A stretch of 15,465 nucleotides of DNA from Pseudomonadota bacterium. GTDB taxonomy: Bacteria > Pseudomonadota > Alphaproteobacteria > Reyranellales > Reyranellaceae. Below, piece by piece: positions 1-6,713 of the stretch (position 1 is its first letter; each line of letters begins with the position of its first letter). The notes under the pieces are model-generated. The model saw only the letters and a list, made by a program, of their open reading frames with translations. It did not search any database and was not told the origin of the DNA. The DNA is taken from the NCBI GenBank assembly GCA_023416135.1, contig JAEZIF010000260.1:1-15465 (forward strand). The letters are read 5' to 3'. The position numbers were made by a program, and so were the translations under genes.

Positions 1-121
1 ATCGGTCAAGTGCCTCGGTTCCGACGTCGCCAAGGCCGCGTTGCGGTTTGGTAACGCGGTCGTGGCTTCCCTTGATCACGACAGGCCTGACAGGGCCTCA
101 CGACACTCGTATCCTTGCCGC

Positions 122-427
122 ATGATCACCTTGGCCGCCCGCATGCTGTCGACGCTCGCCCTCGTGGCGGCGGCGTTGTGGGTTGCCTTTCCGGCTGTCG
201 TCGTCGCCTCGGCAAACCCGGCACATGTCGAGGGCGAACCCTGCCCGTGTTGCGACGGCCAGGCGGCCCTCGGTGGTGTCGTTGCATGTCCGGCCTGTCA
301 GGTCGGCACTCCGACGGAGGCTGCGTTCCCGATCCCAACGTTGATTGTTACGACGGCATGGCTGGGGGCGACAGCCGACTCGGCAAACGGCATCGATCCC
401 GCTCCAGCGGAGCCCCCTCCGCGATGA
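122..427 (+). CDS. Small exported cysteine-rich protein, unknown function
   Basis: I do not recognise a named family with confidence. The 101-residue product starts with a hydrophobic stretch (about residues 8-30, ending near VVVASA) that looks like a signal peptide or membrane anchor. A short cysteine cluster follows, CPCC and then CPAC about 16 residues later, which could bind metal or form disulfides. A second moderately hydrophobic stretch and a Pro-rich tail ending PAPAEPPPR complete it. The start at 122 is chosen because the signal-like segment begins there. No good Shine-Dalgarno is visible, the same frame is open to the window edge, and TTG 41 or ATG 143 are alternatives. It is followed after 47 bp by another small Cys-rich gene on the same strand. 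General layout resembles small periplasmic metal-responsive proteins, but that is inference. It could be a spurious reading frame, although the signal peptide and Cys motifs argue against this. Confidence 0.5.
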   Translation: MITLAARMLSTLALVAAALWVAFPAVVVASANPAHVEGEPCPCCDGQAALGGVVACPACQVGTPTEAAFPIPTLIVTTAWLGATADSANGIDPAPAEPPPR

Positions 428-474
428 CGAGACACTCCGCAAGAACCAAATTCCTCCAAACGGCGGAGAACGTC

Positions 475-600
475 ATGTTGCGTACAATTCTTTCGACGCT
501 CGTCCTGCTGTTTGCCTCCGGAGCAACGGCGCACGCGGCACAGCCCTGCTGTGACGACCAGCCGTGCTGCGAAGACGGCAGCCCCTGCTGCGACGAGTAA
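475..600 (+). CDS. Tiny exported CC-repeat peptide (41 aa)
   Basis: The 41-residue product has a clear signal peptide: basic start MLRT, hydrophobic core LSTLVLLFASG, and probable cleavage after AHA (residue about 21). The predicted mature peptide is only about 20 residues. It holds three vicinal cysteine pairs, each as PCC followed by acidic residues (PCCDD, PCCED, PCCDE), so six Cys and six Asp/Glu. This composition suggests periplasmic soft-metal or metalloid binding, or a redox peptide; that is inference. The start at 475 has a good Shine-Dalgarno (GGAG at 465-468, six bases upstream). An in-frame ATG at 424 overlaps the previous gene's stop as ATGA and would give 58 residues, but it would place a long polar segment before the signal peptide. 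The gene converges on acr3 across a terminator. No named family recognised. Confidence 0.62.
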   Translation: MLRTILSTLVLLFASGATAHAAQPCCDDQPCCEDGSPCCDE

Positions 601-612
601 CGAACCGATGAG

Positions 613-642
613 CGCCCGCCTCTCGACGAGGGGCGGGCGTTT
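613..642 (+). terminator. Rho-independent-like terminator after the CC-repeat peptide
   Basis: An 8-bp GC-only stem (CGCCCGCC at 613-620 with GGCGGGCG at 632-639) has an inner CTC/GAG extension and is followed by a short TTT. It sits 12 bases after the peptide stop and 8 bases before the acr3 stop on the other strand, so it suits termination of the plus-strand pair. The U tract is short, so efficiency is uncertain. Confidence 0.6.
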
Positions 643-649
643 CCCATGT

Positions 650-1705
650 CTAGTCGGCCAGCCCTGTTCGACGCCTGACGGCGGGGCCCGTTTCGTACCA
701 GTGCTTGCTGGCGTTGACGATCTTCACCACCGACAGCATTACCGGCACCTCGACCAACACGCCGACGACGGTGGCGAGCGCGGCGCCCGATGAGAATCCG
801 AAAAGGCTGATGGCGGCGGCGACGGCCAGTTCGAAGAAGTTGCTGGCGCCGATCAGGGCCGAGGGTGCGGCCACGCAATGCGCCTCGCCGGTGGCGCGGT
901 TCAACAGATAGGCGATGCCGGAATTGAGATAGACCTGGATGAGGATCGGCACCGCGAGAAGCGCGATGATCAGCGGTTGGTCGATGATCTGCTGGCCCTG
1001 GAAGCCGAAGAGCAGGACGAGTGTGGTCAACAGCGCCACCAGGGAAATCGGCTGCAGACGCGCGAGCAGAGCTGCGAGATCGGCCGGCCCGCCGCGCGCC
1101 AGCACGCCGCTGCGCAGCACCTGGGCCAGCACGACCGGCACGACGATATAGAGGCAGACCGACAGCAGCAGCGTCTGCCACGGCACGGTGATGGCCGAGA
1201 GGCCGAGCAGCAGCCCGACGATCGGTGCGAAGGCGAAGACCATGATGGTGTCGTTCAGCGCCACCTGCGTCAGCGTGAAGTCGGGCTCGCCGTCCGACAG
1301 GTTGCTCCACACGAACACCATGGCGGTGCAGGGAGCGGCGGCCAGCAGAATGAGCCCGGCGATGTAGCTGTCGATCTGGCTTTCCGGCAGCCACGGCCGG
1401 AAGAGATGGCCGATGAACAGCCAGCCCAGGGCCGCCATCGAGAACGGCTTGACCGCCCAGTTGATGAACAACGTCACACCGATGCCGCGCCAGTGCTCGC
1501 GCACCTTGCCGATGGCGGCGAAATCGACCTTCACCAGCATGGGAATGATCATCAGCCAGATCAGCGCCGCGACCGGCAGGTTGACGTGCGCCACCTCGGC
1601 GGCGCCGATGGCGTGGAACAGGCCGGGAAACCAGTGGCCGAGGGCGATGCCCGCCACGATGCAAAGCGCGACCCAGAGGGTGAGATAACGTTCGAACAGC
1701 GACAT
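650..1705 (-). CDS. acr3: ACR3-family arsenite efflux transporter
   Basis: A 351-residue integral membrane protein with about ten hydrophobic helices, the normal length for bacterial ACR3 (BART superfamily). The family extrudes As(OH)3, sometimes antimonite, from the cytoplasm using the proton-motive force. Diagnostic segments include IIPMLVKVDF (about 53-62), the helix-4 motif APCTAMVFVWS with Cys126, the conserved family cysteine, NDTIMVFAF (151-159), and GASNFFELAVA with Glu292. It is unrelated to ArsB. The ATG at 1705 is the natural start, but no strong Shine-Dalgarno precedes it. Instead a four-codon reading frame (1719-1705) ends in TAATG at the start codon. A 28-bp inverted repeat just upstream suggests ArsR-type repression. 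No arsR, arsC or arsH lies in the window. Family assignment is firm; substrate specificity is by family. Confidence 0.93.
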   Translation of the reverse strand: MSLFERYLTLWVALCIVAGIALGHWFPGLFHAIGAAEVAHVNLPVAALIWLMIIPMLVKVDFAAIGKVREHWRGIGVTLFINWAVKPFSMAALGWLFIGHLFRPWLPESQIDSYIAGLILLAAAPCTAMVFVWSNLSDGEPDFTLTQVALNDTIMVFAFAPIVGLLLGLSAITVPWQTLLLSVCLYIVVPVVLAQVLRSGVLARGGPADLAALLARLQPISLVALLTTLVLLFGFQGQQIIDQPLIIALLAVPILIQVYLNSGIAYLLNRATGEAHCVAAPSALIGASNFFELAVAAAISLFGFSSGAALATVVGVLVEVPVMLSVVKIVNASKHWYETGPAVRRRTGLAD

Positions 1706-1720
1706 TAGCGACTGGTCATT

Positions 1721-1763
1721 ATTTCCATAATTCGCGAATAATAGAAATATTGTCGATGGTCAA
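1721..1763 (-). promoter_or_regulatory. Putative acr3 promoter with ArsR-type operator
   Basis: Positions 1721-1748 form an AT-rich inverted repeat matching its own reverse complement at 24 of 28 positions, with perfect core ATTCGCGAAT. It stands out in this GC-rich DNA. On the minus strand, TTGACC (1763-1758) is a good -35, and TATTAT- or TATTCG-like -10 candidates fall inside the repeat, so a bound repressor would block RNA polymerase. The repeat lies 15 bp upstream of the acr3 start. ArsR/SmtB repressors bind imperfect AT-rich palindromes over such promoters, so an arsenite-released ArsR is the natural candidate. The regulator identity is inferred, since no arsR is in view. Confidence 0.6.
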
Positions 1764-1833
1764 GCTGCCTCGCCGCGCGGTGTTTCGCCGGCAGGCGGTA
1801 GGTGGCGAATGCGGCCGGCCGCGTTCGCGTCCG

Positions 1834-3066
1834 TCAGCCCGCGGGCTTGAGCGAGTTCTCGATCAGGAACGCCGCAATCTCGCGGCCCATCTCGTAGCCG
1901 ACCTCGAGCGAATTGCGGAAATGGATGCCGCCCCAGATCCGCACGTCCTGCATCTCTCTCGACATCGCCTGCACGTTGGCGAACCGGCGCTGCACCTTGG
2001 GATCCATCAGATCGCTGGCGACTATCGCAGTCGGCAGATCGCGACCGAGCAGGCCCTCGAAGATCCCCATGGACACGCCGGCGATGATGGCGGCCTGGGA
2101 AGGATATTCGGGGTGCATCGGCGTGGCGTTGAGCGGCGCCCAGCCGGCATCGCGTTCGGTGGCGTCGTTGCCGTCCTGGTCGCCATTCCGGATCGCCGTG
2201 ATGGGCCGCCAGAAGTTGTAGGTGAACTTGGCGTCCCAATCGATGATGAACGTGTTGGCCGTGCCCATGTTGAGCAGGGCAAACAGCCGGGCATTGTCGG
2301 CGAGCGAGAGATTCCGGGCCGCCGACAACTGCCGCGCCGCTTCCTGCCAGGCCGGCCCGAAATTGAGCTGAGACCAGAACTTGACGGCCGCTATCTGCTC
2401 GGCGGTGCGCTTGGTGCTCTTGGCGCCTCCCATTTCCTTCGTCTCGTTGTAGTCGCGCGCATAGAGCGCGCTCTTCAGATCGGGCGGCGGCGGCGGACGC
2501 ATCTGGTCGGCGCTCTTCATCACCCAGGGAGCGGCGCGGGCATACTCCGCGAATATGGGAGCGGTCGTTGGAATCCACGTGCCCGGCGAGGTGATTGGCC
2601 GATAGGTGTCGGGCACGCTGGTTCCGTCCGATGCTCGGTCGGCGATGATGGCGGCGGCACACTTCTCGCCGATCGCAATGCCATCCTTCCTGGCCGCCCC
2701 ATCGGGAATGTCCTTCATCGAGGCCTCATAGGCCGCCTCGATCAGCGCCTTCTGGTTGGGCACCTGCTTCAGAAGGACGGCGTGCGCGGCTGCCGCCGCC
2801 GCGGCTTCTGGCGATGCGCCCGGGGCAGGGGTGCCGCCAGGCACGTGGATCGTGTACTTGTTCTGGACGGAGTTCACGGCATCGGACATCGCCACATGGA
2901 CCATCGCCATGTTGCGCGTCCACGGGTTGCCGGCGACATTGGCGACCTTCATGGCGGCGATGGCCGTCTGATTCCAGTCGGTGATGACGTCGGCGCCGGC
3001 GGGCGCGGCCACGACAACGACGGCAGCGGCAATGCTCCCGGTAATCGCACGCGGTAACATCCTCAT
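1834..3066 (-). CDS. Exported vanadium haloperoxidase/PAP2-superfamily protein with altered active site
   Basis: The 410-residue product begins with a signal peptide (about residues 1-25, cleavage near PAGA-D), so it is probably periplasmic. The C-terminal half carries the vanadium haloperoxidase/PAP2 signatures: K280-x6-R287-P (KFTYNFWRP), then HPEYPS (318-323), then R376-x5-H382 (in IWGGIHFRNS). Arg287 and His382 match the oxyanion-binding Arg and the vanadate- or phosphate-linked His. The second motif, normally PSGH, reads PSQA here, so the usual acid-base His is Ala325; I checked this by translating the bases near 2085-2120. The Asp after the third-motif His is Ser386. Function may therefore differ from classic haloperoxidases or phosphatases. 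Start ATG 3066 has a strong GGGAGG five to ten bases upstream; ATG 3060 is an alternative. It is transcribed toward acr3 but separated from it by 128 bp. Confidence 0.82.
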   Translation of the reverse strand: MRMLPRAITGSIAAAVVVVAAPAGADVITDWNQTAIAAMKVANVAGNPWTRNMAMVHVAMSDAVNSVQNKYTIHVPGGTPAPGASPEAAAAAAAHAVLLKQVPNQKALIEAAYEASMKDIPDGAARKDGIAIGEKCAAAIIADRASDGTSVPDTYRPITSPGTWIPTTAPIFAEYARAAPWVMKSADQMRPPPPPDLKSALYARDYNETKEMGGAKSTKRTAEQIAAVKFWSQLNFGPAWQEAARQLSAARNLSLADNARLFALLNMGTANTFIIDWDAKFTYNFWRPITAIRNGDQDGNDATERDAGWAPLNATPMHPEYPSQAAIIAGVSMGIFEGLLGRDLPTAIVASDLMDPKVQRRFANVQAMSREMQDVRIWGGIHFRNSLEVGYEMGREIAAFLIENSLKPAG

Positions 3067-3604
3067 GTCGACCTCCCTGGTTCATCGTTGGCGGCGTCGT
3101 GCCATGGGCGGGCGCACGGCGGTGACGCCGGAGCAAGCCGAGAGACGGAGTCCGGTGGGATGGTGGTCAGTCGATGGCGACGCCTCCCTCGCATGTCCGC
3201 TCCCTTGGGACTGCGCAGAATGGCGGCAGACACCCCAAGCTCGGCGATACGTACGCTCGGTGCGTTTGCCTCGTTGTTGGAACACGAGCCTGCGAGTGTC
3301 GCGTTCCCCCGGCAATTATGCGCCTCCGCACTGGCTGTTGCGCGCAGACACGGATTGGACACATGTCGGTCCGGATGCTCCGCCAGCCATCGCCTTCCAA
3401 AGTCGCCGACAGCTGAAAGTGCATGCACTGCAGGCATCCCTTTTGGCGTCGTATGGTCCGCCAAAATTCCGGTAGTTGCCGGCAACATGGACTCTGGTGT
3501 GAGTTCATGTTATGTTCTCTTTTGAGTTGAGCCGCCTCAAGGCGGCTCGGTAACTCTCCGGCCACCCTTGCGGTTCAGATTCCATCCTCAGGTCGCGGTC
3601 GCGA
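3067..3604. other. 538-bp gap with no convincing gene
   Basis: Several reading frames of 60-145 codons overlap here on both strands. None has a recognisable motif, a signal peptide or a convincing ribosome site, and the encoded sequences look like noise rich in Arg, Ser and Cys. Visible structure is limited to a 12-bp palindrome AGTGCATGCACT (3418-3429) and a hairpin at 3529-3548. Base composition is less GC-biased toward the right end, as expected for a regulatory region. It may hold the distal pstS promoter region, a decayed gene, or a dispersed repeat. Confidence 0.5.
3529..3548. repeat. Perfect 8-bp hairpin with TCAA loop upstream of pstS
   Basis: GAGCCGCC (3529-3536) and GGCGGCTC (3541-3548) pair perfectly around a four-base loop. 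No T tract follows on either strand, so a classic intrinsic terminator is not supported. It lies about 60 bp upstream of the PHO box and could insulate pst from upstream transcription. Confidence 0.45.
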
Positions 3605-3635
3605 CTGTCACGGGACTGTCACTTATCCGTAATAT
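3605..3635 (+). promoter_or_regulatory. PHO box and -10 of the pst operon
   Basis: Three 7-mers in exact 11-bp register match the PhoB half-site CTGTCAT: CTGTCAC (3605-3611), CTGTCAC (3616-3622) and a weaker CCGTAAT (3627-3633). The first two, separated by four bases, form a full PHO box. TAATAT (3630-3635) is a plausible -10 downstream, fitting PhoB activation that replaces the -35. An inverted copy, TGACAGT (3635-3641), pairs with ACTGTCA (3615-3621). The box lies about 60 bp before the pstS start, and phoB is encoded in the same cluster, so autoregulation is expected. Confidence 0.88.
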
Positions 3636-3693
3636 GACAGTGATGCGCGGCTCCTAGGGGAAGGACGCTTCGAATTTGTCGAAGGAGGACCCT

Positions 3694-4740
3694 ATGAATT
3701 TCGCAAGATTCGCCTTGGCGACGGCCGCTCTGGCCTTCTCGTCGCTGGCGGCCAACGCTGCCGACATCTCCGGCGCCGGTGCCACCTTTCCGTACCCGAT
3801 CTACGCCAAGTGGGCGGATTCCTACAAGAAGGAGACCGGTGTCGGCATGAACTACCAGTCGATCGGCTCGGGCGGCGGCATCAAGCAGATCAAGGCCAAG
3901 ACCGTGACCTTCGGCGCCACCGACGCGCCGCTGCCGGGCAAGGAGCTCGATGCGTCCGGCCTGGCGCAGTTCCCCATGGTGATGGGTGCCATCGTGCCGG
4001 TCGTGAATCTCGATGGCATCAAGCCGGGCGACCTGACGCTCGACGGACCGACCATCGCCAGGATCTACATGGGCGAGATCAAGAAGTGGGACGATCCGGC
4101 GATCGCCAAGCTGAACCCCGGCGCCAAGCTGCCCAGCCAGGCGATCGTGCCGGTGCGCCGCTCGGACGGCTCGGGGACGACCTACAACTTCACCTACTAC
4201 CACGCCGAGGTCCTGCCGGCGTGGAAGGACAAGATCGGCGTCAGCACGGCGGTGCAGTGGCCGGTCGGCATCGGCGCCAAGGGCAACGAGGGCGTGGCCA
4301 ACAACGTCGCCAACACCAGGGGCGCGATCGGCTACGTCGAGTATGCCTACGCCAAGCAGAACAAGCTCACCCATACCAAGATGATCAACAAGGCGGGCAA
4401 GACCGTCGATCCGTCGTCGGCCTCCTTCCAGGCTGCGGCCGCCAACGCCGACTGGGCCGCGCAGCCGGGCTATGGCGTGATCCTCGCCAACCAGCCGGGC
4501 GACCAGTCCTGGCCGATGACCGCAGCGACCTGGATCCTGCTCTACAAAAAGCCGCAGGACGCGGTGGCCACCGGCGAGGCGCTGAAGTTCTTCGCCTGGT
4601 CTTACGCCAAGGGCGACAAGTCCGCCGAGGAACTCGACTACGTGCCGATGCCGGACAAGGTCGTGAACGACATCCAGAAGATGTGGTCGGCCGAGATCAA
4701 GGACGCGGGCGGCAAGGCCTTGTTCTCGCCGACCAACTGA
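3694..4740 (+). CDS. pstS: Phosphate ABC transporter, periplasmic phosphate-binding protein
   Basis: PstS captures inorganic phosphate in the periplasm and delivers it to the PstCA channel. The 348-residue precursor has a signal peptide (residues 1-22, cleavage near NAA-DISG), then the family hallmarks: GAGATFPYP (27-35), SIGSGGG (56-62), GATDAPL (74-80) and RSDGSGTTYNF (156-166). These contain the phosphate-contacting Thr, Ser, Asp and Arg positions known from PstS structures. Length is normal. The ATG at 3694 is chosen because AAGGAGG (3682-3688) sits six bases upstream; an in-frame TTG at 3676 would precede that ribosome site. It is the first gene of the pst cluster, directly after the PHO box, and is followed by two hairpins, fitting a product needed in excess over the membrane components. 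Confidence 0.97.
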   Translation: MNFARFALATAALAFSSLAANAADISGAGATFPYPIYAKWADSYKKETGVGMNYQSIGSGGGIKQIKAKTVTFGATDAPLPGKELDASGLAQFPMVMGAIVPVVNLDGIKPGDLTLDGPTIARIYMGEIKKWDDPAIAKLNPGAKLPSQAIVPVRRSDGSGTTYNFTYYHAEVLPAWKDKIGVSTAVQWPVGIGAKGNEGVANNVANTRGAIGYVEYAYAKQNKLTHTKMINKAGKTVDPSSASFQAAAANADWAAQPGYGVILANQPGDQSWPMTAATWILLYKKPQDAVATGEALKFFAWSYAKGDKSAEELDYVPMPDKVVNDIQKMWSAEIKDAGGKALFSPTN

Positions 4741-4764
4741 CGAGAGCGGACTGATGCGAGAAGA

Positions 4765-4819
4765 GCGGATGCGATCGGCTGCATCCGCCGCTTCTCCGCT
4801 TCATCCGCCGAGGATGAAG
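4765..4819 (+). promoter_or_regulatory. Tandem hairpins between pstS and pstC
   Basis: Two perfect 8-bp stems lie in the 92-bp pstS-pstC gap. The first is GCGGATGC (4765-4772) with GCATCCGC (4781-4788), loop of eight. The second is CTTCATCC (4799-4806) with GGATGAAG (4812-4819), loop of five. No T tract follows, so full termination is unlikely. They could stabilise the pstS 3' end or mark a processing or partial-termination site that keeps PstS above PstCAB. The second ends just before the pstC ribosome site. Confidence 0.6.
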
Positions 4820-4832
4820 GCGAGAGGGGCCG

Positions 4833-5846
4833 ATGGATTCCAGGGGGCGTGACGTGACCGACATGACATTGAAAGGCGCGACTGTGACGGCGGCCGAGGC
4901 CGCCTCGCGCAGCGCCGTGCTGAGGCGCCTGCGGCTCACCGACGTCGTCTTCCACAATCTCACGCGCTTTGCCGCGCTCGCCGTGCTGGCTCTGCTGAGC
5001 GGCGTGATCATCGCCCTGGTCATCGGCGCGGCGCCGGCGCTCGGCACCTTCGGCTTCTCTTTCCTGTTCGACGAATCCTGGAACCCGGTCACGGAGAAGT
5101 TCGGGGCGCTGGCGCCGATCTACGGCACGCTGATCACCTCGGCCATCGCCATGCTGATCGCCGTGCCGGTCGGCCTGATGATCGCGTTCTTCCTGACCGA
5201 GTTCTGCCCGATGGCGCTGCGCCGGCCGATCGGCATCGCCATCGAGCTGCTGGCCGGCATCCCCAGCATCATCTACGGCATCTGGGGCCTGTTCGTCTTC
5301 GCGCCGTTCCTGCAGAAGTACGTCCAGCCGTTCCTGATCGACACGTTGGAGCCCATTCCGGTGCTCAACGTGCTGTTTGCCGGCCCGCCCTACGGCATCG
5401 GCATGCTGACCGCGGGGCTGATCCTCGCGGTCATGGTCCTGCCCTTCGTCACGTCGATCTCGCGCGACGTGTTCGAAGCGGTACCCCCGGTGCTCAAGGA
5501 GGCGGCCTACGGCGTGGGCTGCACGACCTGGGAAGTGTTCCGCAGCGTCGTCCTGCCCTACACGCGGGTCGGCGTGATCGGCGGCTTCATGCTGGGACTT
5601 GGCCGCGCGCTCGGCGAGACCATGGCCGTCACCTTCGTGATCGGCAACGCCCACCACGTCTCGGCATCGTTGCTGGCGCCGGGCACGACGATCTCGGCGT
5701 CGATCGCCAACGAGTTCACCGAGGCGGTCGGCGACCTCTACACGTCCTCGCTAATTGCGCTGGGCCTGATCCTGTTCTTCATCACTTTCATCGTGCTGGC
5801 GATCGCGCGCTACATGCTGCTGCGCCTCCAGCAGAGGGCGGGCTGA
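4833..5846 (+). CDS. pstC: Phosphate ABC transporter, permease subunit PstC
   Basis: One of two inner-membrane permeases that form the phosphate channel with PstA, powered by PstB. The 337-residue protein has a polar N-terminal segment of about 45 residues and about six hydrophobic helices. Typical PstC stretches are present: FGALAPIYGTL, AGIPSIIYGIWGLF, and the ABC-permease EAA-like loop LKEAAYGVGCTTWEVF leading into GLGRALGETMAVTFVIGNA. Length is slightly above the roughly 320 usual, because of the N-terminus. The ATG at 4833 follows GAGAGGGG at suitable spacing; ATG 4863 is a possible shorter start. The stop is only three bases before pstA, so the permeases are co-translated. Confidence 0.95.
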   Translation: MDSRGRDVTDMTLKGATVTAAEAASRSAVLRRLRLTDVVFHNLTRFAALAVLALLSGVIIALVIGAAPALGTFGFSFLFDESWNPVTEKFGALAPIYGTLITSAIAMLIAVPVGLMIAFFLTEFCPMALRRPIGIAIELLAGIPSIIYGIWGLFVFAPFLQKYVQPFLIDTLEPIPVLNVLFAGPPYGIGMLTAGLILAVMVLPFVTSISRDVFEAVPPVLKEAAYGVGCTTWEVFRSVVLPYTRVGVIGGFMLGLGRALGETMAVTFVIGNAHHVSASLLAPGTTISASIANEFTEAVGDLYTSSLIALGLILFFITFIVLAIARYMLLRLQQRAG

Positions 5847-5849
5847 GCC

Positions 5850-6713
5850 ATGGCCGATACGTCCGTCGCCGCCAAGAGCCCGCTCTACGCTGGCCGCCGC
5901 CGGCGCAATGCGATCTACAAGGCGCTGGCGCTCGCCGCGACCCTGTTCGGCCTGGGCTGGCTCGTGCTGATCCTGGGCATCCTGCTGTGGCAGGGCATCG
6001 GCGGGCTCTCGCTCTCGGTCTTCACCGAGAACACGCCGCCGCCGGGCGCGGCGGGCGGCCTGCTGAACGCCATCGTCGGCAGCCTGATCATCACCGTGCT
6101 CGCCGTGCTGATCGGCACGCCGATCGGCATCCTGGCCGGCACCTACCTCGCCGAGTACGGCCGGCACGACAAGCTCTCGAGCGTCGTGCGCTTCATCAAC
6201 GACATCCTGCTGAGCGCGCCGTCGATCGTCGTCGGCCTGTTCATCTACGAGATCATGGTGGCGCCGATGGGCCACTTCTCGGGCTGGGCGGGCGCTGTCG
6301 CCCTGGCGGTGATCGTGATCCCCGTCGTGGTCCGCACCACCGAGGACATGCTGACCCTGGTGCCCGACACGCTGCGCGAGGCCGCCGCCTCGATCGGCCT
6401 GCCGCGGGCGCTGATGATCACGCGCATCGCCTATCGTGCGGCGCGCGCCGGCATCGTCACCGGCGTGCTCCTGGCGGTGGCGCGCATCAGCGGCGAGACC
6501 GCGCCCCTGTTGTTCACGGCGCTCAACAACCAGTTCTTCAGCGTCAACATGAACCAGCCGATGCCCAGCCTGCCGGTGGTCATCTTCCAGTTCGCTCTCT
6601 CGCCCTACGAGGAGTGGCAGAAGCTCGCCTGGGCCGGCGCGCTCCTGATCACCGTCGCCGTTCTGGCGCTCAGCATTCTTGCCCGATCCCTTACCGCGAG
6701 GAAGTCGTCATGA
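5850..6713 (+). CDS. pstA: Phosphate ABC transporter, permease subunit PstA
   Basis: The second phosphate permease, 287 residues, with about six membrane helices, normal for the family. Characteristic segments are GGLLNAIVGSLIIT, GTPIGILAGTYLAEY, LLSAPSIVVGLFIY, the EAA-like cytoplasmic loop TLREAAASIGLPRALMITRI, and ARISGETAPLLFTALNNQFF near the C-terminus. The start ATG lies three bases after the pstC stop, with purine-rich GAGGGCGGG upstream. Its stop overlaps the pstB start as ATGA (6710-6713), so translation of the ATPase is probably coupled to that of the permease. Confidence 0.96.
   Translation: MADTSVAAKSPLYAGRRRRNAIYKALALAATLFGLGWLVLILGILLWQGIGGLSLSVFTENTPPPGAAGGLLNAIVGSLIITVLAVLIGTPIGILAGTYLAEYGRHDKLSSVVRFINDILLSAPSIVVGLFIYEIMVAPMGHFSGWAGAVALAVIVIPVVVRTTEDMLTLVPDTLREAAASIGLPRALMITRIAYRAARAGIVTGVLLAVARISGETAPLLFTALNNQFFSVNMNQPMPSLPVVIFQFALSPYEEWQKLAWAGALLITVAVLALSILARSLTARKSS

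Noticed and set aside
1..121. Possible end of an upstream gene (a frame open from the edge stops at 123-125, overlapping ATG 122 as ATGA)
   Set aside because: The roughly 40 visible codons look non-coding and match nothing; too little sequence to support a call.
1836..1850. GC palindrome AGCCCGCGGGCT at the haloperoxidase-relative gene end as a terminator
   Set aside because: It lies in the last codons and no T tract follows on the minus strand.
878..3057. Long plus-strand open frames opposite acr3 and the haloperoxidase relative (878-1708 and 1750-3057)
   Set aside because: They are antisense shadows of well-supported genes in GC-rich DNA. Products are Arg/Gly/His-rich without family motifs.
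3418..3429. Perfect 12-bp palindrome AGTGCATGCACT
   Set aside because: Isolated, with no promoter or gene start near it; may be chance, so noted only within the gap entry.
3063..3565. Overlapping frames of 77-145 codons on both strands in the pre-pstS gap
   Set aside because: No motif, signal peptide, ribosome site or neighbour relation; they overlap one another in several frames.
4638..5657. Long minus-strand open frame opposite pstC
   Set aside because: Low-complexity, charged product mirroring pstC codon structure; the plus strand carries an unmistakable PstC.
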